In this document: positions 12,001 to 18,766 of the stretch, in pieces
Position numbering within the stretch: the stretch's first letter is position 1
How the letters are laid out: the number at the start of each line of letters is the position of its first letter
From: Methylobacterium brachythecii
GTDB lineage: Bacteria > Pseudomonadota > Alphaproteobacteria > Rhizobiales > Beijerinckiaceae
Length of the DNA: 64,000 nucleotides
Assembly: GCF_014196345.1 (NCBI RefSeq)
Contig: NZ_JACIDN010000007.1
Coordinates: forward strand, 310,001 to 374,000
Direction of reading: 5' to 3'
The notes under the pieces: generated by a model
The model's database searches: none
What the model was told of the DNA's origin: nothing
What the model saw: the letters and a program-made list of their open reading frames with translations, nothing else
Made by a program: the position numbers and the translations under genes

Positions 12001-15000
12001 GCTTCCCGACGTCACGGTCGAACTGTTGACGGTGGCCGTCACACCGCCGAGAATTTCGTTGCGGACGATGATGCCGCCGGCGGCAGTGCCGCTCGAGCCG
12101 GTGACACTCGTCCCCTTGGCCTCGCCGTCGACGACGCGACGCCACAGGTCGAGATTCGTGTAGTCCGCGGTCTTGAGGTTGACCTTGGTCGTGTCGGTCG
12201 CGTCCGGGCCCATATAGGCATAGACCGCGCCCTTGACGCCGATCGGCTTCCAGTCCGCTACGTCAGTGAAATCGGCTTTGCTGAGATCGATCTCCTGCGC
12301 CGCGCCGTTCAGCGCAGCGTTGTTGGTGGGGGCGTACCGATAGTACGTTCCGACGTCGCCCTTGCCCTGGAAACCCGGGCCAACCAGCACGACGTCACCC
12401 GCCTTGAGCGACTTGATCTGGGAGGCCGGTTCCGGCGTCTTGCCAGTCTGCGCATCCGCGGTGCTCGTCGGCAGCTTGTTCTTGAGTCGGTCGAGGGGGG
12501 TGCCGGTCACGATCGGATCGAAGCCGGCAAGGTTCGCGAAGGTGATCGCAACCCTTTGGGCGAGCTTGATCGCGACGGGGTCCGACGCGCTGGCCTTGTA
12601 GTCCGACTTGATCTGCGGCTGCTTGCTTGGAAGGCCGCCGTCGCTCGCAGCCTGGCTGGACGCGACGAGCTTGACGTTGGAGCTGATCGTCGAGGTGTCG
12701 GCGGCACGAACGCCGAGCTCGCCCCCGCTGGTGATCGTCGCCCCACTGATCACGTCGGCGGTCGCAGACCGTGCGATCCGGTTCGTCGCGATGATGCCGC
12801 CGATGCTGCGCGAGCTCGCGTTCGTCACGGTGCCCGTTGGGCTCGACACGGTCGGCCGGTTCAAGGCCGTACGCGCGGTGTTCAACGACGTCTGCTTTGC
12901 GGCAGCCTTGGTCTGCTGCTTGACCGTCTGTTCCGGCGTCTTCACCGTAACCGTGTTGCTGACAGTGGCGTTGACGGTGCCGGCGCTCACGGCATTGACG
13001 CCAACCTGGCCGCTAGTAGCCCTCACGTCGGCGGCCTCGATGCGAGCCCGGATCGACTGGGTCGCGGCCGTTGTGAAGAAGCCGGTACCCAACACGACGT
13101 CGAGCGCCGTTCCAACGATCTTGTCGGCAAGCTTGTCGGTGACGATGCCGTCGAGCGTGTAGCCGATCATGTTGAAGGCGGCCGCGCCGCCGATGGCCGT
13201 GCCGCCGCCCTTCGAGGCGTTCTCGGCCGTCGTTTGAACGCGCGAGTCGACATTCGAGACATCGCCCGCGGTGACGGTGACGTCTCCGCCCGTCGACGTC
13301 ACGGTGCCGCGCGTAATGGTCGCCGTCGTGTTGCCGAGGACGACGTTGACGGCGAGCGAGCCGGCAACGCCAACCGTGCTGGAAACCGCGGCAGCCTGGG
13401 CGTTCGCGGTCAGATCGAGGGCGTTCTGCGCAGTCAGCGTCACGTCGCCCGTGGCACTCATCGTCGAGTCGGTGATGGCCGCGGTAATGTCACGCTGGGT
13501 GGTGTTGATCGCCGAGCCACGCGCTATGGCGATGAACTCGCTGGGGGCCTTCACGGGCTCGTAAGAGCCGGTGTCGATCGGTTCGGCGATGGCCGTTGCG
13601 GCCGTTGCGTCCATTGCGACGATCGAGATCGCGCCGCCCGTGGCCGTCAGGCGCGAAATTTCCGCCTTGGCACTTGTCGATCCGGTCAGAAGATTGCGCG
13701 CCTGGACGGCGCGCGCCTCGATCGCGGTATCGTTCGTCGCGGCCGCCGTGAGCGATGCGCCGGCGATCGCGACGCCGCGAACCGCGACGCGCACGGTGTC
13801 GTTGACCGTATTAAGGATCGCACCCGCCTTGATGGGTGCCGGCAGCGAACCGTCGCCGGGAACCGAGTCGTCGTCGTCGCCATCTCCGGCCACGAGTGTC
13901 GTCGTCGTGGTACCGTTCGTCGTCGTCGACTTCGGGGCCTCGGTGGCCGCGCGGATGCGCGTCTGAACTGTGCCGCTATTCGCAGCTTGGAGCGCAACGT
14001 TGCCGTCGGCGGATATGACCGTCGCACCAGGTGTGGTCACACCCGTAAGCGGCTTGTCCGCTGCAACACCGACATCAACGCTCGTCGTACGGTTGAGCGT
14101 CTGATTGCCGGTCAGCGCGAAGATGTTGAGGATCGAGCCGAGGACGGGAATGTCGCCGCCGTCCTTCGCCACCAGCGTCGTGGTGGAATTGGTGCGGTCC
14201 GTCGCAGAGAGCTGCACCGAGAGCTTCGGGTCGCTTCCCGCGATCGTCTTATTGCCCGTCTGGGCGATCCGAGCGTCCGAATCGACTGAGACCTGCGTCA
14301 CGTTGGTGATCGTCGTCTCGGCCTTCTTGACCACACCTTCGACGGCAAGTTCGGTCGGCGTAAAGATCGTCGAGAGATCCGCTTCACCGCGAGCGACGGC
14401 CTTGATCTGGTCGGCCGTGCCCTTCGCGGTGTCCTTGAAGGTTCCAACGCCCGGCAGCACGAGCCCGATCGCCTTGACGTTGACCGTCGCGGTAGTAGTG
14501 GCAGCGATTTTGACGGTCCCGCCGTTCACGACACCATGCGCGCCCACGACGATCGCCGACGTGTTGGTTTGGGTCGGAGTGATGCCCTTGACCTGAGACG
14601 AAGCCGACGACGTCAGCGTGATGCTGTTCACCACATCCGTCGTGAGCGATGCGTCACCGGCGGTCAGGACCTTGCCGTCCAGGGTCAGCGTCGCCAGGCC
14701 GGTCGTGTTCACCGACAGCGTCTGCGTCAAATCCGGCGCATCGTCCGTCACCGTCGTGCTGCTGCGGACAGCGATCGCCACCGAGGCACCGCCGATGACG
14801 GCGTCCTGATTGACGGTGACAGCCATCTTGGCAGTCGAGGCTGGCGTCGAGCGGTCGTTGCCGTTCGTCGTGAGCACCGGGGTAACGGTAGCGTCCGCGA
14901 CGATCGAGACACCGTTGGTCGCGTTGATCGTCTTGCCCTTGGCGACGGTCAGCGCGTTGTTGCCGGCACCCCCATGGAACGTGATGCCGACATTGGCGAG

Positions 15001-16083
15001 ATCTAGCGAGCTCGCCATCTCGATGGTGTCGTCACCTGCGCCACCGTCGAAGATGAGGTTTAGGCTGCCACCGGCAAAGGTCAGGTCGCTGTCGAAGGCG
15101 ATCTTGTCTGCGCCGGTGCCACCCGAGACCGTGAAAGAAGGTCCAGGCGGCAGAGTCGCGAGATGCAGCGTGTCGTCGCCGCTGCCCAGGATGATGCCGA
15201 GGCTCGTGGTCGGTGCGGCGAAACTCAGGCTTCCGAAGATCGTCTGAGAGGACGCCGTCGATGCGAGGATGTAGTTGCCGGTGAGGCTGTCCTTCGAGAG
15301 CGAGGCGTCGATGCCCTTGCCCTGCACGACGCTACCGGACAGGTCGAACGAGAGATCGCTCGTCCCACGCACCGCGACACCATTGAACGTGCCCGACAGG
15401 CTCCCGCTCGCGCCGATTGCCAGCGTGTCCTGCGCAGACGAACCAGCGAGGTTCGCGACAGCGGAAAAGGTGCCGGAGAATTTTCCAGCGGTGATCCCGC
15501 CGGCATTGGCGCCCGACAGGTCGAATTTGGCGATGCCCTCGTTTGACAGGACGGCGGTGTTGTTGAGGTCGCCGGCGGAATCTATGAAAGACAGGATCGG
15601 CTTCTGGTCGCCGGTCAGAAGATCGAAGGATTTAACATCGACCGTAATGTTCTCTTTCTGAGCAGAGCCGATGAGCGTGTAAGTCGCGGTAGAATCCGCG
15701 CTGATCGGGCCGAAGGAATAAAGCGCGGTCTGACCCTGCGTGCCGCCCTTGTAATCAAAGATTTGTATGCGCTGAACTTTAACTTCCGGATGCGAACTAT
15801 CTTGGCTTTCGCTGATCAGCTTGACGAGAAGTTGATGATCCGCGACCTGAGCGTCGCCCGTGCCGATCTGATAAGTGATGTCACTGTTCAGGAGGACGCG
15901 CGGCTCCAGCGGATCGAAGATCAGCCGATCGCGGGCAAACAGCTTGTCGGCCTTCGCCTTGAGCTGAAGGACCAGCTGGCGCTTCGACGGCCGCAAGGCG
16001 CGCGGCGCCTCGACGGTGCGCGCACGATCGCGGCGGCGGAACAGGGGCCCCCAGAAGCCTTCCGACTTGAACGGAAAAGCCAT
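1..16083 (-). CDS. Giant LEPR-XLL beta-strand-repeat surface protein (partial, C-terminus beyond left edge)
   Basis: A single frame read from an ATG at 16083 to the window edge gives at least 5361 residues. The N-terminus is basic and lacks a hydrophobic signal peptide. Residues 59-65 read LEPRVLL, matching the LEPR-XLL motif found near the N-terminus of very large repetitive bacterial proteins. Residues around 310-370 hold RTX-like glycine/aspartate runs such as GGAGDD. Most of the rest is Ala/Val/Thr/Ser-rich beta-strand repeat resembling large adhesins. Between about residues 1220 and 3310 there are seven or eight copies of a different module, of the form Y-x-Y-x-G followed by L..DY.....W. 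Residues about 2541-2761 (roughly 7800-8460) form a Lys/Ala/Leu-rich, probably helical insert. A SapC-family gene lies just upstream, and a SecA-like/HlyD operon lies about 8 kb further on. The likely role is a cell-surface or secreted adhesin; this is inferred from architecture only. I did not check every codon, but translations sampled along the frame show no stop. Confidence 0.9.
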   Translation of the reverse strand, partial: MAFPFKSEGFWGPLFRRRDRARTVEAPRALRPSKRQLVLQLKAKADKLFARDRLIFDPLEPRVLLNSDITYQIGTGDAQVADHQLLVKLISESQDSSHPEVKVQRIQIFDYKGGTQGQTALYSFGPISADSTATYTLIGSAQKENITVDVKSFDLLTGDQKPILSFIDSAGDLNNTAVLSNEGIAKFDLSGANAGGITAGKFSGTFSAVANLAGSSAQDTLAIGASGSLSGTFNGVAVRGTSDLSFDLSGSVVQGKGIDASLSKDSLTGNYILASTASSQTIFGSLSFAAPTTSLGIILGSGDDTLHLATLPPGPSFTVSGGTGADKIAFDSDLTFAGGSLNLIFDGGAGDDTIEMASSLDLANVGITFHGGAGNNALTVAKGKTINATNGVSIVADATVTPVLTTNGNDRSTPASTAKMAVTVNQDAVIGGASVAIAVRSSTTVTDDAPDLTQTLSVNTTGLATLTLDGKVLTAGDASLTTDVVNSITLTSSASSQVKGITPTQTNTSAIVVGAHGVVNGGTVKIAATTTATVNVKAIGLVLPGVGTFKDTAKGTADQIKAVARGEADLSTIFTPTELAVEGVVKKAETTITNVTQVSVDSDARIAQTGNKTIAGSDPKLSVQLSATDRTNSTTTLVAKDGGDIPVLGSILNIFALTGNQTLNRTTSVDVGVAADKPLTGVTTPGATVISADGNVALQAANSGTVQTRIRAATEAPKSTTTNGTTTTTLVAGDGDDDDSVPGDGSLPAPIKAGAILNTVNDTVRVAVRGVAIAGASLTAAATNDTAIEARAVQARNLLTGSTSAKAEISRLTATGGAISIVAMDATAATAIAEPIDTGSYEPVKAPSEFIAIARGSAINTTQRDITAAITDSTMSATGDVTLTAQNALDLTANAQAAAVSSTVGVAGSLAVNVVLGNTTATITRGTVTSTGGDVTVTAGDVSNVDSRVQTTAENASKGGGTAIGGAAAFNMIGYTLDGIVTDKLADKIVGTALDVVLGTGFFTTAATQSIRARIEAADVRATSGQVGVNAVSAGTVNATVSNTVTVKTPEQTVKQQTKAAAKQTSLNTARTALNRPTVSSPTGTVTNASSRSIGGIIATNRIARSATADVISGATITSGGELGVRAADTSTISSNVKLVASSQAASDGGLPSKQPQIKSDYKASASDPVAIKLAQRVAITFANLAGFDPIVTGTPLDRLKNKLPTSTADAQTGKTPEPASQIKSLKAGDVVLVGPGFQGKGDVGTYYRYAPTNNAALNGAAQEIDLSKADFTDVADWKPIGVKGAVYAYMGPDATDTTKVNLKTADYTNLDLWRRVVDGEAKGTSVTGSSGTAAGGIIVRNEILGGVTATVNSSTVTSGSVAVAADRSATISAKTDATVEAIATIKEQQGTTSSGTAGTGTPSTVPGQTSAFDKPATSAGAQSSKSTALAVNAVIATNTILSAADASIVDTTVTTTASGDGSVSVTANAAGVIDATVNAQTTALTSGASGTGTSTGQTTPPTTTARAAGIQLAFNAIGYQSSNLAFDTLDALVGTNLTTPSTAQARANITNSAVSATGAITVSAESSAAIDATLGNKVSASAKAASVDALAVSGIVAMNRVSGAAQAAIDAKGKTVAGTDVTVAATDSVSIDSTTTVGASAKAVKAGSVTGADKSADTLLGQYEYTTASGSRLVDFGQKIRLSDNWTGKGEPGAVYQYVGTKFAAAQDLGDTTRDFSDFSLWKKLDSTNVVPNGTSGSQPKTGKISSTGLGGLFSRNSVLGQAEAKIVNTTLNLSGDVAVTAQSTGSIKALDASVISGGTALNGILVSNSVLNAATAFIQDSMLTTKGGVSVKGVNASDVDASAKGSVAGETTALGFTLAFNTVGYEQQNPLFMAVDTIVGDPLIATATKAGDSPAAAKAYITGTTLSAQRDVAVTADSRAQIKAVTGNEVKQADTASTVYKAETGAKGISAAALLASNKVNAKAEAYIGAPTEATTAPAQLAATVTSTYGSVTVSAKNEAGVDSSSTLIGSSAVSGTVAALAKQAAKTAQNIYDYSTASGEKDLKAGDRIRLAANYAVAPGPNNTDPAIAGQVYVYIGSATKLKLGEQNYADTTKWFAISEGATVSTAPTASSSTASSDTTKESVSVAGTDGTTTTVTRDKARYSSKDLNPILNVGETVLFKAGTETTGAKGEVGTIYIYRGPDKTEVVLNKEDYTSDNWIPAAAKTVMPELDKVADPAPKPTTASDGTVTVPSNTRTPASSSKAFGGLIVFNEVNGGASARITDATVTGYVDLTVSASDASDISANVISNVTASGGASFASKSGSAGTSGGANSNSSVIAVNGIATTNVVRGGATASVLRGTVEATTGDLNVTADNKAGVDATLRAASTTSGGELGVAAAVTLAFNSVGYQTQNLLFNSIDALIGSPTLSDAFGGEVGAGATATIVSSSAKAGGDLSVTANSSAQINATVSNAAQSSTDALKGAGGTGFGLVLASNKVSGSATARIDNTGTSKPITVGGALSVLATDAAGIASNVQIVTSSTVVKSSGGAITNQSKLNKFLPSDFSTNPNEVQSATIQSNLIKNRKDLLPEEINKLEAKAWAEVARVKQLVADAQALPAKLTKTVEDYFLKFATRADASTYLTGLNNELIAQLKAIQVPANDQTGLAKRLTDAAKTLDDQTKLGALNQGATDARAAAMKLASEAARRGFLNDAALRASGDLTTGSYKQVLGEAIGLQVRLDSAINDAAAQIVKLKDGLNDFLKPLGISTDSIGTLDLSAYGQVPKVKNAQEVSFGTRVRIADGYAKPTYKSTDAGAVTIKTGDTIQDTVSGVVYKYLGSSPLTNKQPSTITNLSTDQTNWAALGKLDGYKAGDIYIYMGGETKTLDLAATDYTDKTLWKRALDSNFIPDALTLPTLGSGSGSSTAPTVAPATPATETSVKSGDASSGNTAATGTVKPQSTISLAIGGLVVLNSVHGDAVAQITGVTATTSTGAITVSATEKATITATADSAANVKSASSYKSTDGKGSTGSAAPASTDKSATAGATSQNRSLALGGIIATNAVLGTATAEIVSSTANGGGGVTVNAANTASIVAINKTATSSDQGAVAITLAFNTIGWKDQNVLFRAADLITGQPLIQEALKSDANPSGASARILASTVTTGAGSALAVTAKSDATIDATISNKASASNAVLKDASAYAVGVALSGNMVNARARATISDTLDTSVTGTSTIDAGGAVAISATSNGSITSKNTLSAVASLTKPSVLEDFANKILDDYTYTTKSGTRSIKFGDIVYVKDGASEKRYVYYGAPQSNVDLSNKSIFTEANSWRENNLREFMKFLPPGVLNLADSKDTSGSSTAPASGSSSTSESKATKPSAVAVSGILVSNDVRSTAAASLENTSVTRAGDVSVKAAQTGAITTTITSKVEAKLKAGTDPNDKSAIAVGGVIAANVVNGTSTARIANSQLGDSATGTTVGNVTVDAANTGTIKATVDSTVESSQTAVGVTATFNKIGVPSQNVLFDLADTILGTDLATATQTASPFAATASITGKSINATGLVTVNARSNATIKANIENAVTTVGGSVTSVGAVVGLNFARLSTSAAVADVPSLKATSGVLVNALSNGTIEAVVTAPVISVAYPPSPATSQSSGGNQSGSGQSGSGSQTAHTVSVALSIARNTIVDETLTAGIDRVTDLTASAGDVRVSAASQATINAKATAAAIAVLLSTEDSKNVGFGGGGALGFNTILGGVDAHIADSKVTAQGNVAPAQNGTGGNGNITVSAGNTAAITAGVDAAAVAVVVGKGTSQAIAIGASIAFNMIGSYKSGLPIGAEFAKGASGVLDVRASVSKSSLKAGRRVSVDANSSETITAQSLAAAVAVAGSTGGGSGGGNGGSNLAVAGAGLVIFNNVTTSTKALIDGTDSSGKTYTVESGAGGVNVAAQDKAIIKATAIALAVSANLSANSNDTGTKPTVAIGASVSDNEITSEVTARIVQVANVSGRGPVTVAATRTADIFAQTFAAAVGAGVSSQGSGATVSGGGALALNTIGGSTIAEITGSKIGDGIGDATKVSSVDVSATDQATIKALTGAASIAVSGSAEGKAVGVAIGASVANNVIGSGAQVRATVSGTPMRATNAVSVRALSKETVDATTVAVSVGVSASSGNSVSVSLGGSAARNTIDVATTAELVGAVAVDAGSVSVKADNQSNIASAVGAASIAAAFGSEKGVAVSLAASLALNSISGNVSATLKDAQVTTRSGGVTIAATRTGTISTKSAAASVAVGVGGDGGVGVAGAGAAAVNKINSSTTALGRGGSLNAAGDVSVSASSTATITADILSAAASVGASSSNAGAGALGIAIAYNEIGNWTAYDEGTNTISATPTFGSRANVSATLSNARVAATGALSVGATSTNTISANIAAIAAGITAAGSSGGTASVGGTFALNSIGLATKALIDGDGTGSTPGISAASAAIAAQDTSVITAQALSASLAATFGSSNAVSIAVGGSIGLNTIANDISAIVQNVDQGLQTTGAILVSAKSAGSITANAASAALSLAGAGSNAVAVSAAVTYARNVITTSTQAAVTGSVLTTTDSTAGSIDVKADASSAITAKILAASLAVGVGGSNGVGVGIGAAVAENYIGSWDKSVEKETKTGSDGKTYQSDKTETTTYTLKTGGGTAVSALVSDSSVSAAGALGVVATSNQTISAIVIAASAAVGGGGSAGVGVAAAGSVVSNAIAVATSATISGGTNKTVTAGSVTVSAADTSKIDAVAGAATLAGAVGGSAGVAVAVGFALAINTIGGSVDAGITGVSASLTTRSGGVSVGATSNARIRALSSAAAVSLGAGGSAGVAVSGGGAAAANIITTKTNARVTDSKLTVRGGASTISASGTSDIQALIVAASIAAGGGGSAGVGVSIGAGIAVNKIGDGAEVQATLARTSVDSDDALTVAAQSKQTITADVGAISASFQGGGTAAVSVAGAGVGASNVIAVKTVATIDGTGTGGVTAKQIGVSAEDSSAISATVAAAGIAGSGAGVASVGVTVAATVATNKIGNTIEAAIRNAGTGVNSISGDVSVEAISGGSIKAIAAAATVSVGGAGIANVQVAGGGATAVNIITTSTRAAIERATGQSGNNKITSKGGVRVAASSTQTIDAKVVSASVAGGGAGIASVPVAIGLSGAQNIIGTWSTDRNSDQPTLAQNGGAKVEAVISDTTVDATSSVAVTATSNSAITSQVAAASVVITGALVGVGVASSGSYSGNAIGFATNAAITGGTTDVKAANVTVRAKDQSSIDTDVGTSAIAAAGGLVGVAPSIGVATALNVIQNAVTATVDGASVTARSGGITVEALVPADDPATAGFDGASIHAKVAAASAAVAGGLV
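15889..15909 (-). other. LEPR-XLL motif of the giant protein (LEPRVLL)
   Basis: These 21 bases encode residues 59-65 (LEPRVLL) of the giant protein, preceded by a basic stretch and the residues RLIFDP. The motif is known from the N-termini of very long repetitive proteins and is thought of as a possible sorting signal. No classical Sec or Tat signal precedes it here. It is therefore the best candidate for the element recognised by a dedicated export or modification apparatus. That function is inference. Confidence 0.8.
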
Positions 16084-16191
16084 TGCCGTCTCTCCAACCG
16101 GTCAATGCGCGCCCAACGGGCACGCAAGAACAACATCGCCCGGAGCGCGTCGCGCGGCCGGTACGATCACAGCGATGTCCTGGAATTCGAA

Positions 16192-16216
16192 CCGGCGCGC
16201 ACGTCTTGCGCGCCGG
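16192..16216 (-). promoter_or_regulatory. GC-rich hairpin between the SapC gene and the giant gene
   Basis: A perfect 9-bp inverted repeat (CCGGCGCGC, 7-nt loop, GCGCGCCGG) lies in the 187-bp gap between the SapC stop and the start of the giant gene. No T-run follows it on the minus strand, so it is not a canonical intrinsic terminator. It could be an intercistronic processing or stability element or a pause site that sets different levels for the two products. The repeat is seen directly; its role is inference. Confidence 0.45.
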
Positions 16217-16270
16217 CCGCTCGTCGAGATGCTGCGGCGGCGCCCGAACGGACCCGGCCGCCAGCAGCGA

Positions 16271-17071
16271 TCAGGCGTTGCCGGTGGTCTCGAAGTCGGA
16301 CGGCGAGGCGGGCGCCGTCTCGGGCTCCTGCGCCGTATCGATCGGGCTGCCGATGCGCTCGGCGATCGGCGTTAGATTCCGCATCGAAGCAAGGTGGAGA
16401 TAGATCAATTCCATCTCGTCGGCCTGCATCAGCTCGGCGAGCTTGTCCGCCGGCAGCGCCTTGAGGCGCTCGCGATTGACCACGCTGAAGCCCGACAGGG
16501 TCGAACGCTGGCCGGTACGCAGGGTGAACTGAGCCTGCATGGACTCCAGCAGGTCGAGCTCCTGGAGCCGCTTCACGAAGAGCTTCGTCCGCTGGAATTG
16601 GACCTGGTAGGCCTGCAGGAAGCCGAGGACGTTCTGCAGATACTGAGTGCGCTCGCCTTCGGTGTCGAACAGCCGCTCGCCGCGGCCCTCGTCGTTGCAG
16701 CCGGCAAACTCTTCGTCGACGCAGAGCGTGAAGGTCGCGTCTGCTTCGTTCACGTTGTCGCTCGAGAACACGAATGGATAGCGGCGCAGGAAGGCCGGCA
16801 CGTAATTGCCGGTCCAGGCGCCCGAATCCTTGACGTAGAGGTTCTCGTTGTCGCGAATCCCGAGGAGCGCAACCGGGATGATCTCGTCGGCTGCGCCGCC
16901 GAACACGACTGCGTACTCGGCCGCAGCATTCGCAAACTCGGCAACCATCAAGGGAACGGAATTCACGCTGCGAGCGAACTCGAAGGTCGATCCGGCCTTG
17001 ACGGACCACGACCCATGACGCTGCCGGGTCACCGGCACGGCACGCTCATAGATGAGAAGCTGCTTACTCAT
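16271..17071 (-). CDS. SapC family protein
   Basis: A 266-residue protein that matches the SapC family along its length, with the typical Y-V-P-A-F-L-R-R-Y-P-F segment near residue 95 and an L-S-G-F-x-V-V-N-R-E-R-L segment near residue 210. The family is named from a gene in the S-layer protein cluster of Campylobacter; its biochemical role is unknown. The ATG at 17071 was chosen because a GAGGGGG Shine-Dalgarno run sits just upstream; a start nine codons earlier has no such support. It is the gene immediately upstream of the giant surface protein on the same strand, and SapC proteins often sit beside halogenase-like genes, as here. It may assist production or export of the giant protein. No signal peptide is visible, so it is probably cytoplasmic. 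Confidence 0.88.
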   Translation of the reverse strand: MSKQLLIYERAVPVTRQRHGSWSVKAGSTFEFARSVNSVPLMVAEFANAAAEYAVVFGGAADEIIPVALLGIRDNENLYVKDSGAWTGNYVPAFLRRYPFVFSSDNVNEADATFTLCVDEEFAGCNDEGRGERLFDTEGERTQYLQNVLGFLQAYQVQFQRTKLFVKRLQELDLLESMQAQFTLRTGQRSTLSGFSVVNRERLKALPADKLAELMQADEMELIYLHLASMRNLTPIAERIGSPIDTAQEPETAPASPSDFETTGNA

Positions 17072-17746
17072 TCCCGACCCCCTCTTTGCGGCAGACACGC
17101 GTTTATCCGCATCGTTGCTGCATAGCCGCGTTGGTGCATATCAACGACAGAGCGCCTTGCGGAGGCATGACTGAGTTTTTGGGTTGATCCGGCGTCTCAC
17201 AACTGCGGCCACGTTTACGGTATGTGCGAGCGGGTGCCCCATCGGCAACATCGGCCGCCAGCATATGATAGTCTTGCGGCTAAAGCATTGCCGGTTCTGG
17301 TGGATACCGCTCATCGAGAACCTCGATCCGATCTCGAAAAAGCCCGGCACCTCAGACTATGTTCCTATTATGTGAAACCTTAGGCACGACGATTGGCCAG
17401 CTCGCAAAAACACTTTGCCATGAGCTAGAAGAAGCCCACCATGGCGTAGCAGCCTGTAAATTCTAAAGAAAAAGTCACTAATATCGCTTGAATTTGCCTA
17501 TTAATCCGATAGTTACGGTAAAGCTTCAGCAGCAGACTGTAAGTTTGTCTACACTAATCGGGTAAGCCTCACGCTAATTAGCAACGCTTCATTCGCTCAA
17601 GGGTTGTGTGCTGACGAACTCGGTTTCGAAGGCACGGGCAACGCGTAACGTTATGGAGGGGAGCTGACGAGGCTTGGTTCGTGGGCAAGCAGGTATCTGC
17701 AGGGCTGTGCTTGTCAGAGTAAACGATAACAAGAAGCGACCTTCGC
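17072..17746. promoter_or_regulatory. 675-bp divergent intergenic region (SapC/giant gene versus AraC regulator)
   Basis: This stretch separates the minus-strand SapC-giant genes from the plus-strand AraC-type gene. It is noticeably more AT-rich than its surroundings, especially about 17380-17600, and contains no convincing reading frame. It should hold the promoters for both directions and probably the operator of the AraC-type regulator. I could not identify specific -35/-10 boxes or a clear pair of operator half-sites. Confidence 0.5.
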
Positions 17747-18754
17747 ATGGCCGCCCTCAATCGCCTGGACTACATTACAACCGGCCTCCCGAATGAGGAG
17801 GCGTTCGAGATGTGGAAGGGCGTCGTCGGCGCGCTGTTCCAGCCGCGCGCCTTTCATCCGACGCAGCGCTATCCGACCGGTTCGGCCAGTGGCGTCGTCC
17901 TGGGCGACATCATTGTCGCCAGGGTTGTCTTCGGAGCGCAAAGCTTTCGGCGCGACAAAGAGCTCGTCGCGCAGACTCCCGACCATTTTCTGTTCCACCT
18001 CTACAATGTCGGTGGCTTCAACGGCCTCATCACCGGCCATCATGCCACGATCTGGTCTGCGCAGGTCGCCATCATCGACCTCGGCTACGAGGTCGATACC
18101 CTTGCCGCGTCCTCGGATACGATTTCGCTCATCGTGCCGCGCACCCTGCTGCCCGGCATCGCCGGCACACATCTCCCGCCCAGGCTCGAACCGGAGCGAA
18201 ACCGACTTCTTGCGGCACATCTCATGAGCCTGCGCGAGCGCAGCACGACGCTCGAGGAACCAGAGGTCGCCGATGTTGTGGAGCGAACGGTCGAGTTCCT
18301 GCGAACGCTGTTCAGTTCGTCGCGCGCGGCCAGCCTGTTGGACGCGCCTTCGCTCGATACGAGCTACATCGCGCTTGCCGAACAGGCCATCCGCAACAAC
18401 CTCGCTTCGCCGGATCTCACACCCGAGATGATCGCGAACGAGATCGGCGTATCGCGTGCCACGCTCTACCGGATGTTCGCGCCCTATGGCGGCATCATGC
18501 GCTCGGTGCAGGAAAGGCGCCTTCTCGCCATCCGCGCGGCACTCAGCGATCCGCTGGAAACGCGCCGGCTGTCGCGACTGGCCGCTGATCACGGGTTCAG
18601 CGGGAACGTCCATTTCAGCCGCAGCTTCCGTGCTCAGTTCGGCATTACCGCGAGCGAGTTCCGGGCCGAGCAGGTCGCCATCGCCGAGAAGGCGGGCCAG
18701 ACCGGGCTGGACGTCCTCGACTGGTGGTGGAAGCGGCTCGGCACCGACCGCTGA
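17747..18754 (+). CDS. AraC-family transcriptional regulator
   Basis: A 335-residue protein with an N-terminal AraC-binding-like sensory region (about residues 20-190) and a C-terminal pair of helix-turn-helix segments. The first HTH is near residues 224-250 (L-T-P-E-M-I-A-N-E-I-G-V-S) and the second near 280-318, ending in the usual F-G-I-T-A-S-E-F-R signature. It is transcribed away from the SapC and giant genes across a 675-bp intergenic region and converges with the radical SAM gene, whose stop lies only 12 bp away. The divergent layout is typical of a regulator controlling the adjacent operon, so it is the best candidate to control the giant-protein genes. The ligand is unknown. A Shine-Dalgarno sequence before the ATG is weak. 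Confidence 0.9.
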   Translation: MAALNRLDYITTGLPNEEAFEMWKGVVGALFQPRAFHPTQRYPTGSASGVVLGDIIVARVVFGAQSFRRDKELVAQTPDHFLFHLYNVGGFNGLITGHHATIWSAQVAIIDLGYEVDTLAASSDTISLIVPRTLLPGIAGTHLPPRLEPERNRLLAAHLMSLRERSTTLEEPEVADVVERTVEFLRTLFSSSRAASLLDAPSLDTSYIALAEQAIRNNLASPDLTPEMIANEIGVSRATLYRMFAPYGGIMRSVQERRLLAIRAALSDPLETRRLSRLAADHGFSGNVHFSRSFRAQFGITASEFRAEQVAIAEKAGQTGLDVLDWWWKRLGTDR

Positions 18755-18766
18755 ATTCGTGACGGC

